A stretch of 64,000 nt of DNA, from positions 2,615,021 through 2,679,020 of the forward strand of contig OX335642.1 of the NCBI GenBank assembly GCA_946894095.1, in the 5' to 3' direction. Positions 1 through 12,449 of the stretch are shown here, piece by piece. The number at the start of each line of letters is the position of its first letter. The first letter of the stretch is position 1. Below the pieces are notes generated by a model. It was not told where the DNA came from, made no database searches, and saw only the letters and a list, made by a program, of their open reading frames with translations. The position numbers and the translations under genes are program-made. This stretch comes from Incurvaria masculella. Taxonomy: Eukaryota > Arthropoda > Insecta > Lepidoptera > Incurvariidae.

Positions 1-75
1 TGGTTTCGAGATGCGAGGTGTATTTGGCTTTTCTGAGCACCTTCGGTTCTCAGCACAACCACCCATATCGTTTTT

Positions 76-422
76 TAGGCTTCCGTACCCGTCCCTTCCT
101 TCCGTCCGTCCGTTCGTCCATCCATCCGTCTGTCACAAGGCTGTATCTCATAAACCGTAGTAGGCAGGCAGCTGAAAATTTCACAGAGTGTGTATTTATT
201 TTGCCGTTATAACAAGAAATAGGTTTTTTTATGTTAAGCGTGGCATATGGCGTACGCCAGGACATCTTAAGGTGCCCGACGACGCCCATGGGATTTCGAA
301 CTTAGAAATAATAAAAAAATCAGGAGGGCCCCCATACAAAAAAAAATATTTATTTGTGTTAAACCTTGTACGATGGTACGGAGCCCTTCGTGTGTGAGTC
401 CAACTCGCACTTGGCCGATTTA
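76..422 (+). mobile_element. (TCCG)n-core interspersed element, copy A
   Basis: Degraded copy: aggcttccgtaccc start, a short tccgtccgtcc core, the 'ctgtatctcataaaccg' and 'acagagtgtgtatttattttg' blocks, then cgcacttggccgattt. About 65 bp of foreign sequence (234-300) sits in the middle. Confidence 0.75.
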
Positions 423-424
423 TT

Positions 425-900
425 ATTAACACAACGCCACAATAAACATCTGATTTTACTTTCCAACTTTATGTATTTTGATGAATATCAAATTTCCCCG
501 GAACCACCGATCTCATTTCGAAGCCTTATCCAATGCGTGTCTCATCCGGGGACGGCAATAGGTCGAGGTCGGGAACAGAGAAGACGGGAGCTGCGGGTGA
601 CAGCACAGTTTGAGATGTACCGTGCTCACCCGGGCCGGCGCGAGTGCGGCCCTAAGGACACTAAACGATGTTACCTGGAGTGCGGTCCGCGTCGGTGCTC
701 CGTACACTCGTGGCGAGTGTACACGAGTGTAACGACAGTTTTCGTGACATTTTGTTTCTTTTTACGGTAACGACATTACCGTTTTACATTGATTTTGGGA
801 TAAGGCTTGGATAACATGTTGGATACGTTTTTCTCCCGACGCGCGGTTCCGAGTTGTGCAGCGTTTATAGGAAGCAGGAATGTTTAGGCAGTGGAAAACA
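425..900. other. No gene recognised
   Basis: Unique sequence with a CpG-rich patch (about 540-700). An open frame crosses it but has no recognisable domain. Confidence 0.6.
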
Positions 901-904
901 TTTT

Positions 905-1020
905 GAGAAGTGCATTCTTTGTCCACTGGCCAAGGCTCAATTTTGCACGGCGACTGTCATTAAACTAGCGAAATCGTCTTCCAGACCCTAACGGTTTCCT
1001 ATTCTAAAAGTTGTCAGATT
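905..1020 (+). repeat. Interspersed repeat shared with 17740-17870
   Basis: caattttgcacggcgact, aaatcgtcttccagacccta and ctaaaagttgtcag have counterparts in the same order at 17740-17870. Further matches follow (1838-2000 with 17962-18125, e.g. attgatagggtaatgactct). Confidence 0.7.
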
Positions 1021-1116
1021 TTAATGTTTTTTTTAATCACTTGAGAATGAGCGTCACTTCTATATACATATGTTTTAATTAATTTTTGTTGATATTTTTC
1101 AGTTAAAAAATCTAAA

Positions 1117-1570
1117 ATGAAGGTAAAAAAAGACCATTTTTTTCCAATGTTTTTAGCCAATATTATTAAAATGTTTTCGGATAGACAGTTTTATAAATCA
1201 CTTACTTGTTTAAGTCGACGTTCCGTTCTACAGGCTCCAGGAGTCTACAAAATACCATGTAGCTGTGGGAAGAGCTACATTGGTAGAGCATATCAAGACG
1301 GTGAAAAATAATGAGTACCACAAGTCAGAAATCTGTGAACATGTCTTGAACAGTGGAGGAAATGATTGGAGTCGTTTGGACCAAGTTGAAACCATTGCAG
1401 TAGAACGGTACTACATCCCACGCTTGGTACGAGAATCCATTAAGATTTCAAGGTATCACAACTTCAACAGAGATGACAGCATGAACTTTCACCGTCGTGG
1501 TCTTCGTTATTGGCGCAACATAGCACTACGAGGCTTCAGTTGCCGATACCACCGAGAAGGGACACCGTAA
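1117..1570 (+). pseudogene. Penelope-like element, GIY-YIG endonuclease fragment (frameshifted)
   Basis: Frame 1 (1117-1311) ends in GVYKIPCSCGKSYIG, the GIY-YIG motif with an adjacent CxC as in Penelope-like elements. The rest continues in another frame (about 1280-1570) with EHIKTVKNNEYHKSEICEHVL, a Tyr/His-rich stretch, then RLVRESIKISRYHNFNRDD, which carries the family's Arg and Glu. A one- or two-base indel lies near 1285-1310. No reverse transcriptase is present upstream, so this is the 3' end of a dead copy. Confidence 0.75.
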
Positions 1571-1761
1571 GCATCGTTTGCATGGATAAATTCATCGCTG
1601 AAAAACGTGCTGTGGAACTACCCTCAACGGCGGCTGGAGCTACCCACAGCTACAATCTTCGCAGCCGGCGACCTGCTGTTGACTTCTGACTGGATCTTCT
1701 GTGTCGGAAGTCCTCCAGGTCGCGCCGCGAGTCCTGGAGAAGTCCACAATGCGGTGGACGA

Positions 1762-1826
1762 AACGTCGACTTAAACAAGTAAGCGATTTATAACACTGTC
1801 TATCCGAAAACCTTTTAATAATAATG
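1762..1826 (-). repeat. Inverted partial copy of the Penelope-like coding segment
   Basis: The - strand here matches the + strand at 1161-1225; both encode FSDRQ.YKSLTCLSRR. The two form an inverted repeat of about 65 bp with a ~540-bp spacer. Penelope-like elements often carry partial or inverted terminal copies. Confidence 0.7.
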
Positions 1827-2127
1827 TGTAACAACAGTGAAACTCTAAATACATTTTTTTGCCAATATTTTCTAATCTTAAAGGGATATTGTAAAAATTC
1901 AAAAATAAAGATGTAGATTATGCCAATACATTGTACGTACAGTCCAAAATTTCAAACACCTAGCAAAACATTATGACAATTGATAGGGTAATGACTCTCT
2001 TAACAGGTTATACAGGCCAGCGTAAATTCTAACCACGTGGGTTGGATTCACACGAACCCATATCACGGGGAACCGGTCGGAGACGGAGACATCAGATTGA
2101 CCCAGAAACAGTGACCACTTTTTGGCA

Positions 2128-2659
2128 TTAAGGTGGGCCATCCCGCTCAACTCCCCATACAAACGGGGAAAGAAGATCACGCCCATATTTCTTGTCAGAG
2201 ATCCCAAATTTTGCTCGAAATAGCTTTATTTGATCGAACTAGATGTCTGATGACCGTTGGCATTGTAAAATTGTGTTTGTTTAAGTTATAAGGTCCGAAA
2301 GTTCGAATTTTTCGCGCGTTTTATACAATAACTTTGAAGGTGCATTACGCAATGATAAAGTAAGAACATCTTAAAACGATTAGTCATCAGACATAGCTAA
2401 TTTAATCAAGACTTTTTGTTAGATTTTTGACTAAAGCGGTCGTGGTTTACTTTTAGCTATAAGTCGTTTTGTAATTAAAATTTTCGCAAATCTTACCAAA
2501 TCAAGCATTATGCACATTATCTTTTTTCTGCACATGTTGCATCTTCCTCATCACGGAGCCTGTCTTTTTCTTTGAAACAGAGAAGGTCCCAGAGCGCAAC
2601 AGCACGGTTTTGTAGCGGGCCCGCGAATGTGTTAGTCCCGCCGGGTTGGGCCACCTTAA
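2128..2659 (+). mobile_element. TTAA-flanked ~550-bp MITE (family R), copy 1
   Basis: TTAA at both ends with inverted termini ggtggg(c)cca..cccg / cgggttgggccacc. No coding sequence. Confidence 0.9.
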
Positions 2660-2984
2660 GCGATCATGAAGGCATTACCCAGGAACATTGCGATCAGAGG
2701 AGTCTGCAGGTTGGCACATTTGAGCCTATGTCAAAAATAGTTTATATATAATTAGGTTTTGCAGACTCCAAATTATGGGAGACGGCAAACAAATTTGATA
2801 AGAGTCCTGGAATGTTGGCGAGGTCAATACGAAAAAGGGAGGAAAAATATTGAAGGGTTTATTAAAAATCGCAGAGTAACAATGTTTTCCTTTCATGTTT
2901 GGGTGCCATGGGTTTTTTTTTAAAATAGTTGATTTCAAGAGGCCGCTATTCCACTTTTACTTTAGCTAAATCCGCTCTTACGTG

Positions 2985-3220
2985 TGGAAAACACGGACAA
3001 ATTTCATTGCCGCTTCGACCGTCATTCAATGCGATGGTACCAACCCGGACGGGATTAATGCTACCTAGTTTAGGGGACCTACAGTTTTATGTGGAATCCG
3101 AACTAGCGCCAGCCTCAACGGTTGAAAATGGTCACCCATCCAGAACCTAACCGCGCTCAGAGGTGCTTCTCCAACTTATCGATTTGCAAGGCGTCGCACA
3201 CTGAGCTACCGAGGCTGACG
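2985..3220 (-). mobile_element. 5S-headed SINE fragment
   Basis: On the - strand: gtcagcctcggtag, a 5S-rRNA-like block gcgcggttaggttctggatg followed by ggtgacc, then the same SINE body (ggattccacataaaactgta ...). Confidence 0.65.
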
Positions 3221-3689
3221 ACAAGCTTATACTATGAATACTCAATTAACAATTTCATACTGAATGCTAAATATCCAGAGCATTTTCTGTATTCGCACGC
3301 GTAAGAGAAAGTTCTTTCCGTCATCGAAGTTGCATAATGATTTCCATGAATATCCTTCGAATAAAAGACAACCACAAAAAGCAAGACACAATAAGAATTC
3401 GTACCATTCGTGGGACCAATTATCTTCCCCCTATTGACCTCAAAATGACTATAACCTCTCTCCCCGAGCCCCTCGAAGGCATTCGCTGGCCTTACCTTGA
3501 GACATTCCCCTTTGCGGTGACGAAAGGTGGGCGCTTTGTGTACCGTGGTTTTATAGACAAATCACCTATTTTCTGTGAAATGACATATACTCCATTTAGT
3601 GATTATATATTTACAATACTAATGAATAACAATACTTTTCCAGATATACTCGACTATGGCGCAGTCAAGTGACGACTTGCCGGCCTATT

Positions 3690-3830
3690 CTTAGATTTCC
3701 GGGCTCAGGAATCAAGAAACTTTCAGAGCACATCGCTTTTATAGCGGTTGGCAAGAGGATTTTCTTGACGGAAAGATTCCAGAACACGTCCATTTCAATG
3801 AGTCAAGGTTTTTTGTTGAGAAAATCACTA
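3690..3830. mobile_element. Degraded relative of the 30.9-kb fold-back MITE
   Basis: Shares tcaggaatcaagaaac, cgcttttatagcggtt and tcaaggttttttgttgagaa with 30919-31131. Confidence 0.5.
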
Positions 3831-3854
3831 TCTACAGGCGGGTAACCGGCGTAA

Positions 3855-3955
3855 AATGTGAGGGAATTCAATCAATTCATACCTTCTGCACTTTCACTGG
3901 GTAGAATATTTGGCATCCACTTCTGATTGGTGCAGAATTGATGGAATTGACGACC
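3855..3955. repeat. Relative of the 41.2-kb inverted repeat
   Basis: gtgagggaattcaatcaatt ... tgattggtgcagaattgatg, reverse orientation relative to 41161-41259. Confidence 0.6.
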
Positions 3956-6004
3956 GTGACGACTTTAGTAGTGTAAATCTTGTTTTCTTCTTCGCCACTT
4001 ATTCGCATAGTATTAGATGTTCATAATATTGAACTAAATTTTACCTTCACATTCTCTATTCTGTGATGGTATAATCTGTGTCATATACGAATCGCTTCTG
4101 TAACATTCGTCTAGTTTGATCTGCCACTCTTTTGGCAGAATCTTGTGTCCGGAGACTTGTGTTTTTTTTCCCTTTTCACCCAAGTTTTGGTTTTCCGCTC
4201 ATATGAAAGGCTACCCCCTGTGGAAAGCAGCTGACTTTCCTAGCTAGGATTACCACAGGTTTGTGTATGCAATAAATTCAGTAATCAATCAGAGAGAGAA
4301 GTGGAGAGCCACTGGTGAACCAGCTTCAATGCTTTTTTACCGGACAAGGGACTCTGCCATGGAAGAAGCTCTTTTTTTGCACGGCAAATGACATAAAACA
4401 TATCGAACGGCTGAGTCTAGTAGTCATATCTTTAATCTCAATTACGGTAATCGGAATTCCTTTCCAATAGTGCCTTATATCCAATAACACAAAAATCGTA
4501 TAAAAATAAAACAGAATGTAATTTGTTTGGATATCCTTTTGAAATACTCTCAGATAACTTCTAACCATTGTGCCTTGCGTAAAAATTGGAGTCCCAAGCC
4601 GACTGGGCTTTTTGATATGAAGCACCATCAAGTACTTTCAATAACATTTATTTTTTATTTTAGGAGCGATGATCCAGGCGGAATATAAGGCATGCAGCAC
4701 TAAACCACGGTAATAAATTAGTGAATTCACTGTACGCTCTATTACATGTTGTTTTACGCACAAACATATCGATCTTGAGGATGTTTAATGAATGAACAGG
4801 AAACATACTTGAAAAAACATAGAAAACAATTGTGAATAACTAGGTTTTTAATGTTAGCACCTAACTTACTGTTGCATGCCTACACTTTTTCAGAGTCATA
4901 AAATTTACGAGAGTATTTGAGGTTTGTAAATAAAAATTAAATAAGCTTGAATTAAGTAATAACAGATTTAACAGATTACAGATTCAAATATTGTCTGTGG
5001 ACATTTAACCAAGAATTATTAAGTTTAGGGTCGTTTTTATAACGTTAGACGGGTCAAAATTCCTTGAATTCCGTCTGAGTAATTTATTTAAAAAACCGTG
5101 CAATAAGATTCTTCGTGAAGTGGCGTAACGAGACATAAATACGCAAAAGTTGTAAACCGTTTAAATTCACAGCGCCGCATAGTCGGATAATGTGTTTCAC
5201 CTTCGCCCAGTGTGTCGCCTGCGAGCGAGCCACTGTGCGGCGCGGCCCGACCGAACGCCCCGCCTACCGGATTTGGACGTAAAAAGGGACAACGCAGGCC
5301 CACTCCTGTACAACCGCCGGTGTATAGTGCGGGCGGAATTTAATGCACTAAATTGTCACTTAAAAATATTACAAGTGGGTACTCTGAATTTCTGCCCGTG
5401 TATATGTATAGTAAGAAGCGACTAAGGGATTATAATCTTTGATAGCATTTGCGCTATGCGGATGAGTTTTGGTCCCCGCTTCCGTCTTTCCATAATCGAT
5501 TTCAGAAACACACATATTATGCAAATACAGAAAGCGGTCATATGTAAGTAGATCGGTCATTATTGTTTTTTTTTAAAAAAAGTTTTAAAAAGTTTTTAGA
5601 GTTTAAAAAAATCAATAAATGTTTGCTAAAGTTAATGCTTGACATTTTAAATGAAAGTTTTCCATGTTAACATTTAGTTCAATTTAACCAGGCTATACAG
5701 GGTATCCGAGGTTCGGTCAGGAATATGGAAGGATCGTGATATGTATCTTATGGATAGTAAAGTGATTCAATTTAGTTTTAATAATCTTAATTATTTAAAC
5801 TTTTACCATTCTCCAACAAAGTAAATTCATACGACAGTGTGAATATGCATGCGCGTGAGTAGCAAACTTACCCCGCGCGCATATATTAAGATAAATTAAA
5901 ACTTTGTAAATTCATATCTCGAAAACTAGTATAGGTATAACCATTTTTCTTTTTGTAATGTGTTTATTAGATTAAATTAAATTTGGTACATTACTGGCTG
6001 AAAC
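3956..6004. other. No gene recognised
   Basis: AT-rich. A small CpG-rich patch near 5170-5290 is unexplained. Confidence 0.6.
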
Positions 6005-6110
6005 TTGGACATCCTGTATATGGAAGGACCTGGCATGGCACCTAGTTTCCATAAGATTGGTTAAACTTTTAACATGACAATTGGTGTGGTATTAGCACAG
6101 GTATTACCCA
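6005..6110 (+). mobile_element. SINE 3' fragment
   Basis: ggaaggacctggcatggcac followed by a ...gtgtggtattagc tail. Confidence 0.7.
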
Positions 6111-6376
6111 TCAATCTTCAGTTCCACAAACAAATAATAATCAAAGGATATCCGATATCTTACTAATATTTTAAACCCTCAAAACCTTATTTTTTCTTTC
6201 TTAAACACATGCAGGAGGCATCGCGGGTGAAGCGACTGTAGGAGAATTCCAAATTATGGTACAGAAGCCGGTGGCGAGTTAGCTGGCACAAGTCTAGCTT
6301 TGCACAAATTAATTCACTAGTACTTTTCATGGTTTTCTTCTTTATTTATAATGAACGTGCCCTTGCGTCACGTTTT

Positions 6377-6690
6377 TAGGGTTACGTACCCAAAGGGTGC
6401 CAACGGAACCCTATTACTAAGCCTCCACTGTCCGTCCGTCCGTCCGTCTGACCGTCCGTCCGTCCGTCCGTCCGTCTGTCACAGGGCTGTATCTCAGTAA
6501 CCGTAACAGATAGACAGCTGAAATTTTCACAGAGTGTGTAATTATTTTGCCGCTATAACAACAAATATGGAAGAATAAAAAATAATTAAAATTAAAGGGG
6601 GCCCCCATAAAAAACGTTTGTTGCATAAAATATTTTACGATGGTACGGAACCCTTCGTGTGCGAGTCCGACTCGCACTTGGCCGGTTTTT
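6377..6690 (+). mobile_element. (TCCG)n-core interspersed element, copy B
   Basis: Full-length form: starts tagggttacgtacccaaagg, has a TCCG microsatellite with a TCTGACCG interruption, and ends ctcgcacttggccggttttt. Confidence 0.9.
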
Positions 6691-7112
6691 CTACATACAT
6701 ATCACATCAACTCATGAAGAGGTCGCTCGTAGTATACACCTGTCTAATTCGATTTTAATCGTCAGGACGAAGAAACCGGTTGCTTACGACCCACTACCGA
6801 ATACATACGCACAGTCTTACGTACAGCTCGCTTTATCTACGTACAACACGATGGGTGTATTGCAGGGAAGCCATGTGATGGTCAAGTGTTCGAGTGGTTT
6901 GGGAATAAACAAGTTCGAGCCGATAACATTTTTGAACTCGTGGAATTTGGTATGAAGCGATGTTCCGTATTTTACACTTGAAATCTTCCTTTTAATTTAT
7001 TTTATCTTTCTCTTCGTCCAGCGCTCGACTTTGGTCAAACTTATTCTGTGCTTGGGTTTTAAATGTAAATCGGTTCACACTGAGTATTGGAATGCAAGTA
7101 GGATGTCTGGTT

Positions 7113-7167
7113 GCGAATTTATTTGCCCTGCTAACCCGCCTGGGGTTAGCAGGGCAAATAAATTCGC
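7113..7167. repeat. Perfect 25-bp hairpin with 5-base loop
   Basis: gcgaatttatttgccctgct(aaccc) at 7113-7137 is exactly inverted at 7143-7167, around a gcctg loop. Confidence 0.92.
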
Positions 7168-7664
7168 CGAATGAATCGGCATGTGAGTGATTGAATCTGA
7201 CGTTTGGTTGCATCAGCTAAATGGGAAAAATCAGTTCAATTAACCGAATAATATACCAAATAATCGTTTGATAATTAGCACGGTAAGAAATGCAACTAAA
7301 CCTCAGATCTAATAGCTCAATTATCAGACGAAAAAATTTAGCATGGTAACCCACATGAATGGAAAGGTGACAATCCGTCGTTTATATATTTTTTTTGTTA
7401 ACTAAATTACATTGACAATATTTATGTAAAAAAGATGAGTCATAACTTACAACAAATCCATCTTTGATTTTTTTTACCAAAAATGTGAAAAAAATACAAA
7501 CAGAAAGCATTACTTAATTTAAACTTAAATTGTCTTGAGACCGCTATCATTTTGATATTTATTTATTAGGAAAGCAAACAGGTACACACGTGATTAACAC
7601 ACAAAAGACAATTTAAAACTAATTTACTAGATATGTACCCAGCACCGCATTTCACATATAATAT

Positions 7665-7967
7665 AAAAACCGGCCAAGTGCGAGTCGGCTCGCACACGAA
7701 GGGTTCCGTACCATCGTAGAAAAAATAAACAAAAAAATCACGTTTTTTGTATGGGAGCCCCTTTAATTTAAATTATTTTTTAATCTTACCTATTTGTTGT
7801 TATAGCGGCAAAATAAAAGTACACACTCTGTGAAAATTTCAATTGTCTACCTGTTACGGTTACTGAGATACAGCCCTGTGACAGACGGACAACCGGACGG
7901 ACGGACGGACAGCGGAGGCTTAGTAATAGGGTTCCGTTTTCACCCTTTGGGTACGGAACCCTAAAAA
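7665..7967 (-). mobile_element. (TCCG)n-core interspersed element, copy C
   Basis: Inverted copy from aaaaccggccaagtgcgagt to tacggaaccctaaaa, with a short ggac array near 7890. Confidence 0.9.
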
Positions 7968-8204
7968 TGAATAGGGCTTATTATTTACTAAGCTAATATG
8001 TAACTAATGTAACATCACAGACTTTAATGTTATTTAAAATCGTAGCTTTATGGATTTTTATTTCATGTTCACAGCGCGCAAAGTAATAAAAACATTTAGT
8101 TTCCATGCATCAAGCTTATGCCACGCGACTATGACTCTTACGCGACTATGGCAAGTTGATGAGTCTTGTTTCCGCCCTAACACACACAAAGTAAAGTCGA
8201 CATA

Positions 8205-8312
8205 CCTTGAACTGGATGGAACTGGAACTTTTCATAACCGCTTCGACTATCTTTTCGTCCAATACGATGGCACCAGCCCGTGGAGGTTTAACCCTACCAT
8301 TTATTAAGTAGG
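8205..8312 (-). mobile_element. SINE body fragment
   Basis: - strand match to the accatcgcattggatgaaaag region of the SINE. Confidence 0.65.
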
Positions 8313-8964
8313 GAACACAGAATCACATGGAAACATAAAGTGACGCGCATCCTAAACGAAATTGATATTTCAATCTGGGATAAGATATAAAGAGGTGCAT
8401 GCCCTGGAGGCCAATTCTGGGAATTCCGAGGTGATGAATCAGGTGTGTTCTCAAGAGAGAAATTCACTTTGACATTTCTTTGGTATTCTGGTAATCGATA
8501 TCTCCGCCACACAGAGAATGGCACGAAATGAAATATTTCCAAGTGTTACTGAACTCAGCGCTAACGAAAAATAACATATAGGTACGTTTCAATAAGCGAT
8601 CCGCACATGCACCAGAATGATTCGGTAGTTATTTAATGTTTCAGTAAATAACTTCAGGGATTCAGGAGTGTGTATTCCGTATGTAAATTAATTAGCGCAA
8701 GAATTGGCCTCCTCAATCGAACGCGGGACTCCGACACAAGGAACAACAGTTGATACACTGTCATCTTTCCTCCTATGAGAACCAATCGATTCTGCAGATC
8801 CCTTACTTAAAGTTGGTAAACTGTTTAATAAACTGACCGCAATCGTAATGTGAAGATAGACAAGCCGCGGCTGCCGTCTGGCCCCCGGGGCCCCAGTGAA
8901 AAAAATTGCCTTTTGGGTCCCAATCCAAAAAACTAGCCTTTTGGGGCCAATGAAAAAACCTAGA

Positions 8965-9244
8965 CTTTTTATCTACCCAAAGGGTGAAAACAGAACCCTA
9001 TTACTAGGCCTCCGCTGTCCGTCCGTCCGTCCGTCTATCCGTCCGTCCGTCCGTCTGTCACAGGGCTGTATCTCGTGAACCGTAATAGGTAGGCAGCTGA
9101 AATGTTTACAGAGTGTGTATTTATTTTGCCGCCATAAAAAAAATGTAAATTATAAAAAATATAAAGAGATTTTTTTGTGTTAAATCTTGTACGATGGGAC
9201 GGAACCCTTCGTGTGCGAGTCCGACTCGCACTTAGCCTGTTTTG
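8965..9244 (+). mobile_element. (TCCG)n-core interspersed element, copy D
   Basis: Starts at atctacccaaagggtg (outer end mutated) and ends cgcacttagcctgtttt; TCCG core at about 9015-9055. Confidence 0.85.
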
Positions 9245-9415
9245 GAACCGGCTGGGGCGCCCTTTATATCAGGGGCCCCATGCGACCGCATTGGTTGCAT
9301 TGGCGTAGCTACGCCAATAAGTTTGGTATGGTTCTCTCAACACCCGAAATGGTTCAAAAGCCCAATAGAGTCGTTAGTCGCCTATTTTTTGAGAAACTGA
9401 CATACTTTACTATCC

Positions 9416-9540
9416 CCGGTTTTCACCGTCTCCAGTTACCTGAAATCCGAAAAGTAACTTTCGGTTTCATTGCATATTTACATGGTGTAACCGAAAGATA
9501 ACTTTGGGATTTTTGTAACTGGAGGTGGTGGAAGCGGGCG
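9416..9540. mobile_element. ~120-bp fold-back MITE (family P), copy 1
   Basis: Nearly palindromic: the left arm carries ctccagttacctgaaatccg and the right arm ctttgggatttttgtaactg followed by gaggtggtgg; the centre holds catatttacatggtgtaacc. Confidence 0.85.
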
Positions 9541-10177
9541 TAAGTCTATAAAAAAATCCTAGTTGGTCAATAATGGTGCCATCTAGTCTTCATTTAAGAA
9601 CTAGCAAGCGTTTCAAATCACCCCAATTATACCTACTTAATTCTGTCGTCCTAAGAATTAAAATCTACTCGTAGATCTCATCTATTGTTTTTCTCCGATC
9701 TCAGTCTAATTAATGATCGGGAGAGATACAACATATGTGTTGTGTTTTTTATTATAATCTAATTAGATGGGTTAGAGGTTGATAGATAAGATGCGTGGGT
9801 AGACACAAATCTTGACAGAATATGTGACCTGTCCGGCGTTCAATTCAAAATTAATTCTCGATTTCTTAAATCGTTTTCGACCAACGGGAAAGTTCTGCAT
9901 ATTCTAAAATGTTGATTCTTACGATTTTTCAACATTTGTTGTAAAATTAAGGCCTTTTATAAGACCACAATTTGACTTTCAGGTGACGACAAAGAAACGG
10001 AGTGATAGACCAATTTGCCCACCGTGTACCGACAAATGAGGGTTTTCGCGTACAAAGATTTTCTAGTGGACTGTATTTCACGCTTCCTGCTACATGAAAT
10101 GTCTTATCGTAAGAGTATTTAGCCTCCTTTTAAAAATCTAAGGTCTTGTAGATTTTAAGTATTTTATTTATTTATGT

Positions 10178-10400
10178 TAATGGCTAATACCACAGCCTGA
10201 AACACCACATAGGAACCAGTTTTCATGCCAGGACCTTCCTTATAGTGCACCGCTACATTGAACTGGATAGAAATCACGGAAAATGTGCTTTGCCGCCTTG
10301 ACTTCAATGCGATGGTACTCACCTGAGCGGGATTGACCTTAGCACCTAGTAAAGGACGGGACCTTACCTGGACTCCTAACCACGAACGGCGAATCCCTAA
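10178..10400 (-). mobile_element. SINE 3' fragment
   Basis: tggctaataccaca, tgccaggaccttcctta, tgcgatggtactcacctgag in SINE order on the - strand. Confidence 0.75.
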
Positions 10401-10779
10401 TTCGTTCCTTGAAAACATATAGATCATGCAATATCTTAAATCAAAACAAGTATAATTTTTTTTTAAATACTGGATTTCATCTGACTTTTAGTTGCATTTC
10501 GTGCCATGCTAACTTTACAACAAAGTGTTATTAGACTTAGGTCTAGACCGCATGGTCGGAATAAAACCGGACGGACGGAATTTCTGCCTATGTTGGGAAC
10601 TCCGGAATCAGTGAGTGCATGTGTGTGCATGTGGTCCAGGGCGTATATTCTTGACATTCAATAATTGCGGATTCAGTAGAGTTAACCGTAATGTCAAAGT
10701 AAATTCTTCTTCTGTTAACTCTACTGAATCCGCAATGACTGAATGCCAAGAATACACGTCCAGGTCTTACTCCTGATTT

Positions 10780-10893
10780 CACCACCTCCGTCTGCCTGAA
10801 ACCCGATAGTTAACTTTCGGTAACATCGCAAATTTACATGGTGTAACCGAAAGATAACTTTGGGATTTTTCTTGGGAGGTGGTGAAATCGGGT
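10780..10893. mobile_element. Fold-back MITE (family P), copy 2
   Basis: tttcaccacctccgtctgcc ... tttcttgggaggtggtgaaa with the same centre (ttacatggtgtaaccgaaag). Confidence 0.85.
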
Positions 10894-11040
10894 GGACTAA
10901 AATTTACCAGTTAGCACGGTGGGAAATGCAAATAAACGTCAAATGTAATCCCTGCCTTGCCTGTGTTAATTTGGCGAGTCAATATATGTAGCGTTGTAGC
11001 TGGCTTCGTTAATATATTTCATTCGCCCAATGATTTAAAC

Positions 11041-11411
11041 TTAAGGCTGTTCCGACCCATATAAATTTGTTTGCACACATAAAGCAAAAAGTATTGCACT
11101 TTAAGCCACGAATTAATAATAAAACTTTAATATAGGTCATATTACTTGCAGCGAAAACAATTTCACAATTTCAGGATTATTGATTTTGTTACAATTTATT
11201 TAAATACGATTTTTATTTAACAGCGCCATCTAACGGTGTAAAACTTCTAATCGGCAATTACAACGAAACCATTAAACCTGAAATTGTGAATACGTTTTCG
11301 CTGCATCTACTATGGCTATATTTAATATTTTTGACGAGTTCGTGCCTTAAAGTGCAATACTTTTTGCGTTCTGTGTAAAAAAAAACATTGTATGGGTCGG
11401 AACATCCTTAA
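11041..11411 (+). mobile_element. 371-bp TTAA-flanked MITE (family C), copy 1
   Basis: Termini TTAAGGCTGTTCCGACCCAT and inverted atgggtcggaacatccTTAA; subterminal pair aaaaagtattgcactttaa / ttaaagtgcaatactttttg. Confidence 0.9.
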
Positions 11412-12449
11412 AATGTCAACTGCTGCAAATAATAAACATCGCGCTCCGAACAATTCGAAACGATGCCTTCCCAGCGTCCTTCCACCACATCCGCAGAGGC
11501 AGACTGATGAAAAGCCTGATCCTAGAAACTGCCACCCTAGTCAATACTCTCTAGCGTACCGTGGCACTTCAGGCTGAGAATATTGTCAGAGAATACAACA
11601 TAACTTAATATATTTCAATAAAACGGTTATACCAAAATATATGTACATTTATCTAACGTTTGTTCTAAAGATTGTTCTGTATTTAACTGATAATAGAAGG
11701 AGATATTTAATGTAATGCGTGAGGCCAGAGCGTCGATGAACCGTTGGAGGGGCGTAGAAGCTACAACCAGGCTAACCCCCCCTCCCGGCGTGCGCATAGT
11801 TCCCCCCGCACGCATCCCCCCGCGGCTCTGAAACACGAAATGTCAGCAGCGGTCGGTGTTGCCTTGTGGCTGCCAGGCGCATGGATTTTGGGGATTTAAG
11901 ATTGTTTCCTTCTAGGGTGGTGTGAAAAATATTAATATGATGACAGATAAGCAGATGAGGTATAGTGAAATGTTTAGTTAGAATAATCGAATGAAATACT
12001 AGAAGGTTCTCTTCCGTAAGACTTAAACGGCTAAAAAAACTTGTATCCCCGAAATTACAGTTCTCAAATGACACTCTATTGAAAATTATTAAAATTATAT
12101 TTATTTTTGGTTCAACTAACTATCCCTTTTTACCCTAAGCTGAAAATGTTAAACGTGAAAAATAAAAAATTAATATGTAAATTCTTTAAAACCAATAATA
12201 GTTGTAACAAATATTGCAAGCAATATGTAATTATTTCCTCCTTATTTGAAGTAGAATAATACAAATTAACTTTTAAAGTTGATCATCAAGCATGCCTAAG
12301 GTATGTAAGCTTCATAATGTGATATAATGTAGGTATCTAAACTACGCTAAGAAATATGCACTTTTTAAGTGCACCATATTACTATTTATCATTACTATGC
12401 ACCTACTATCTTTAAATTAGCCGCAACCATTAAGATTTCTAAAAATACA
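11412..12449. other. No gene recognised
   Basis: AT-rich sequence with a C-rich patch at 11775-11830. No repeat family or domain identified. Confidence 0.6.
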
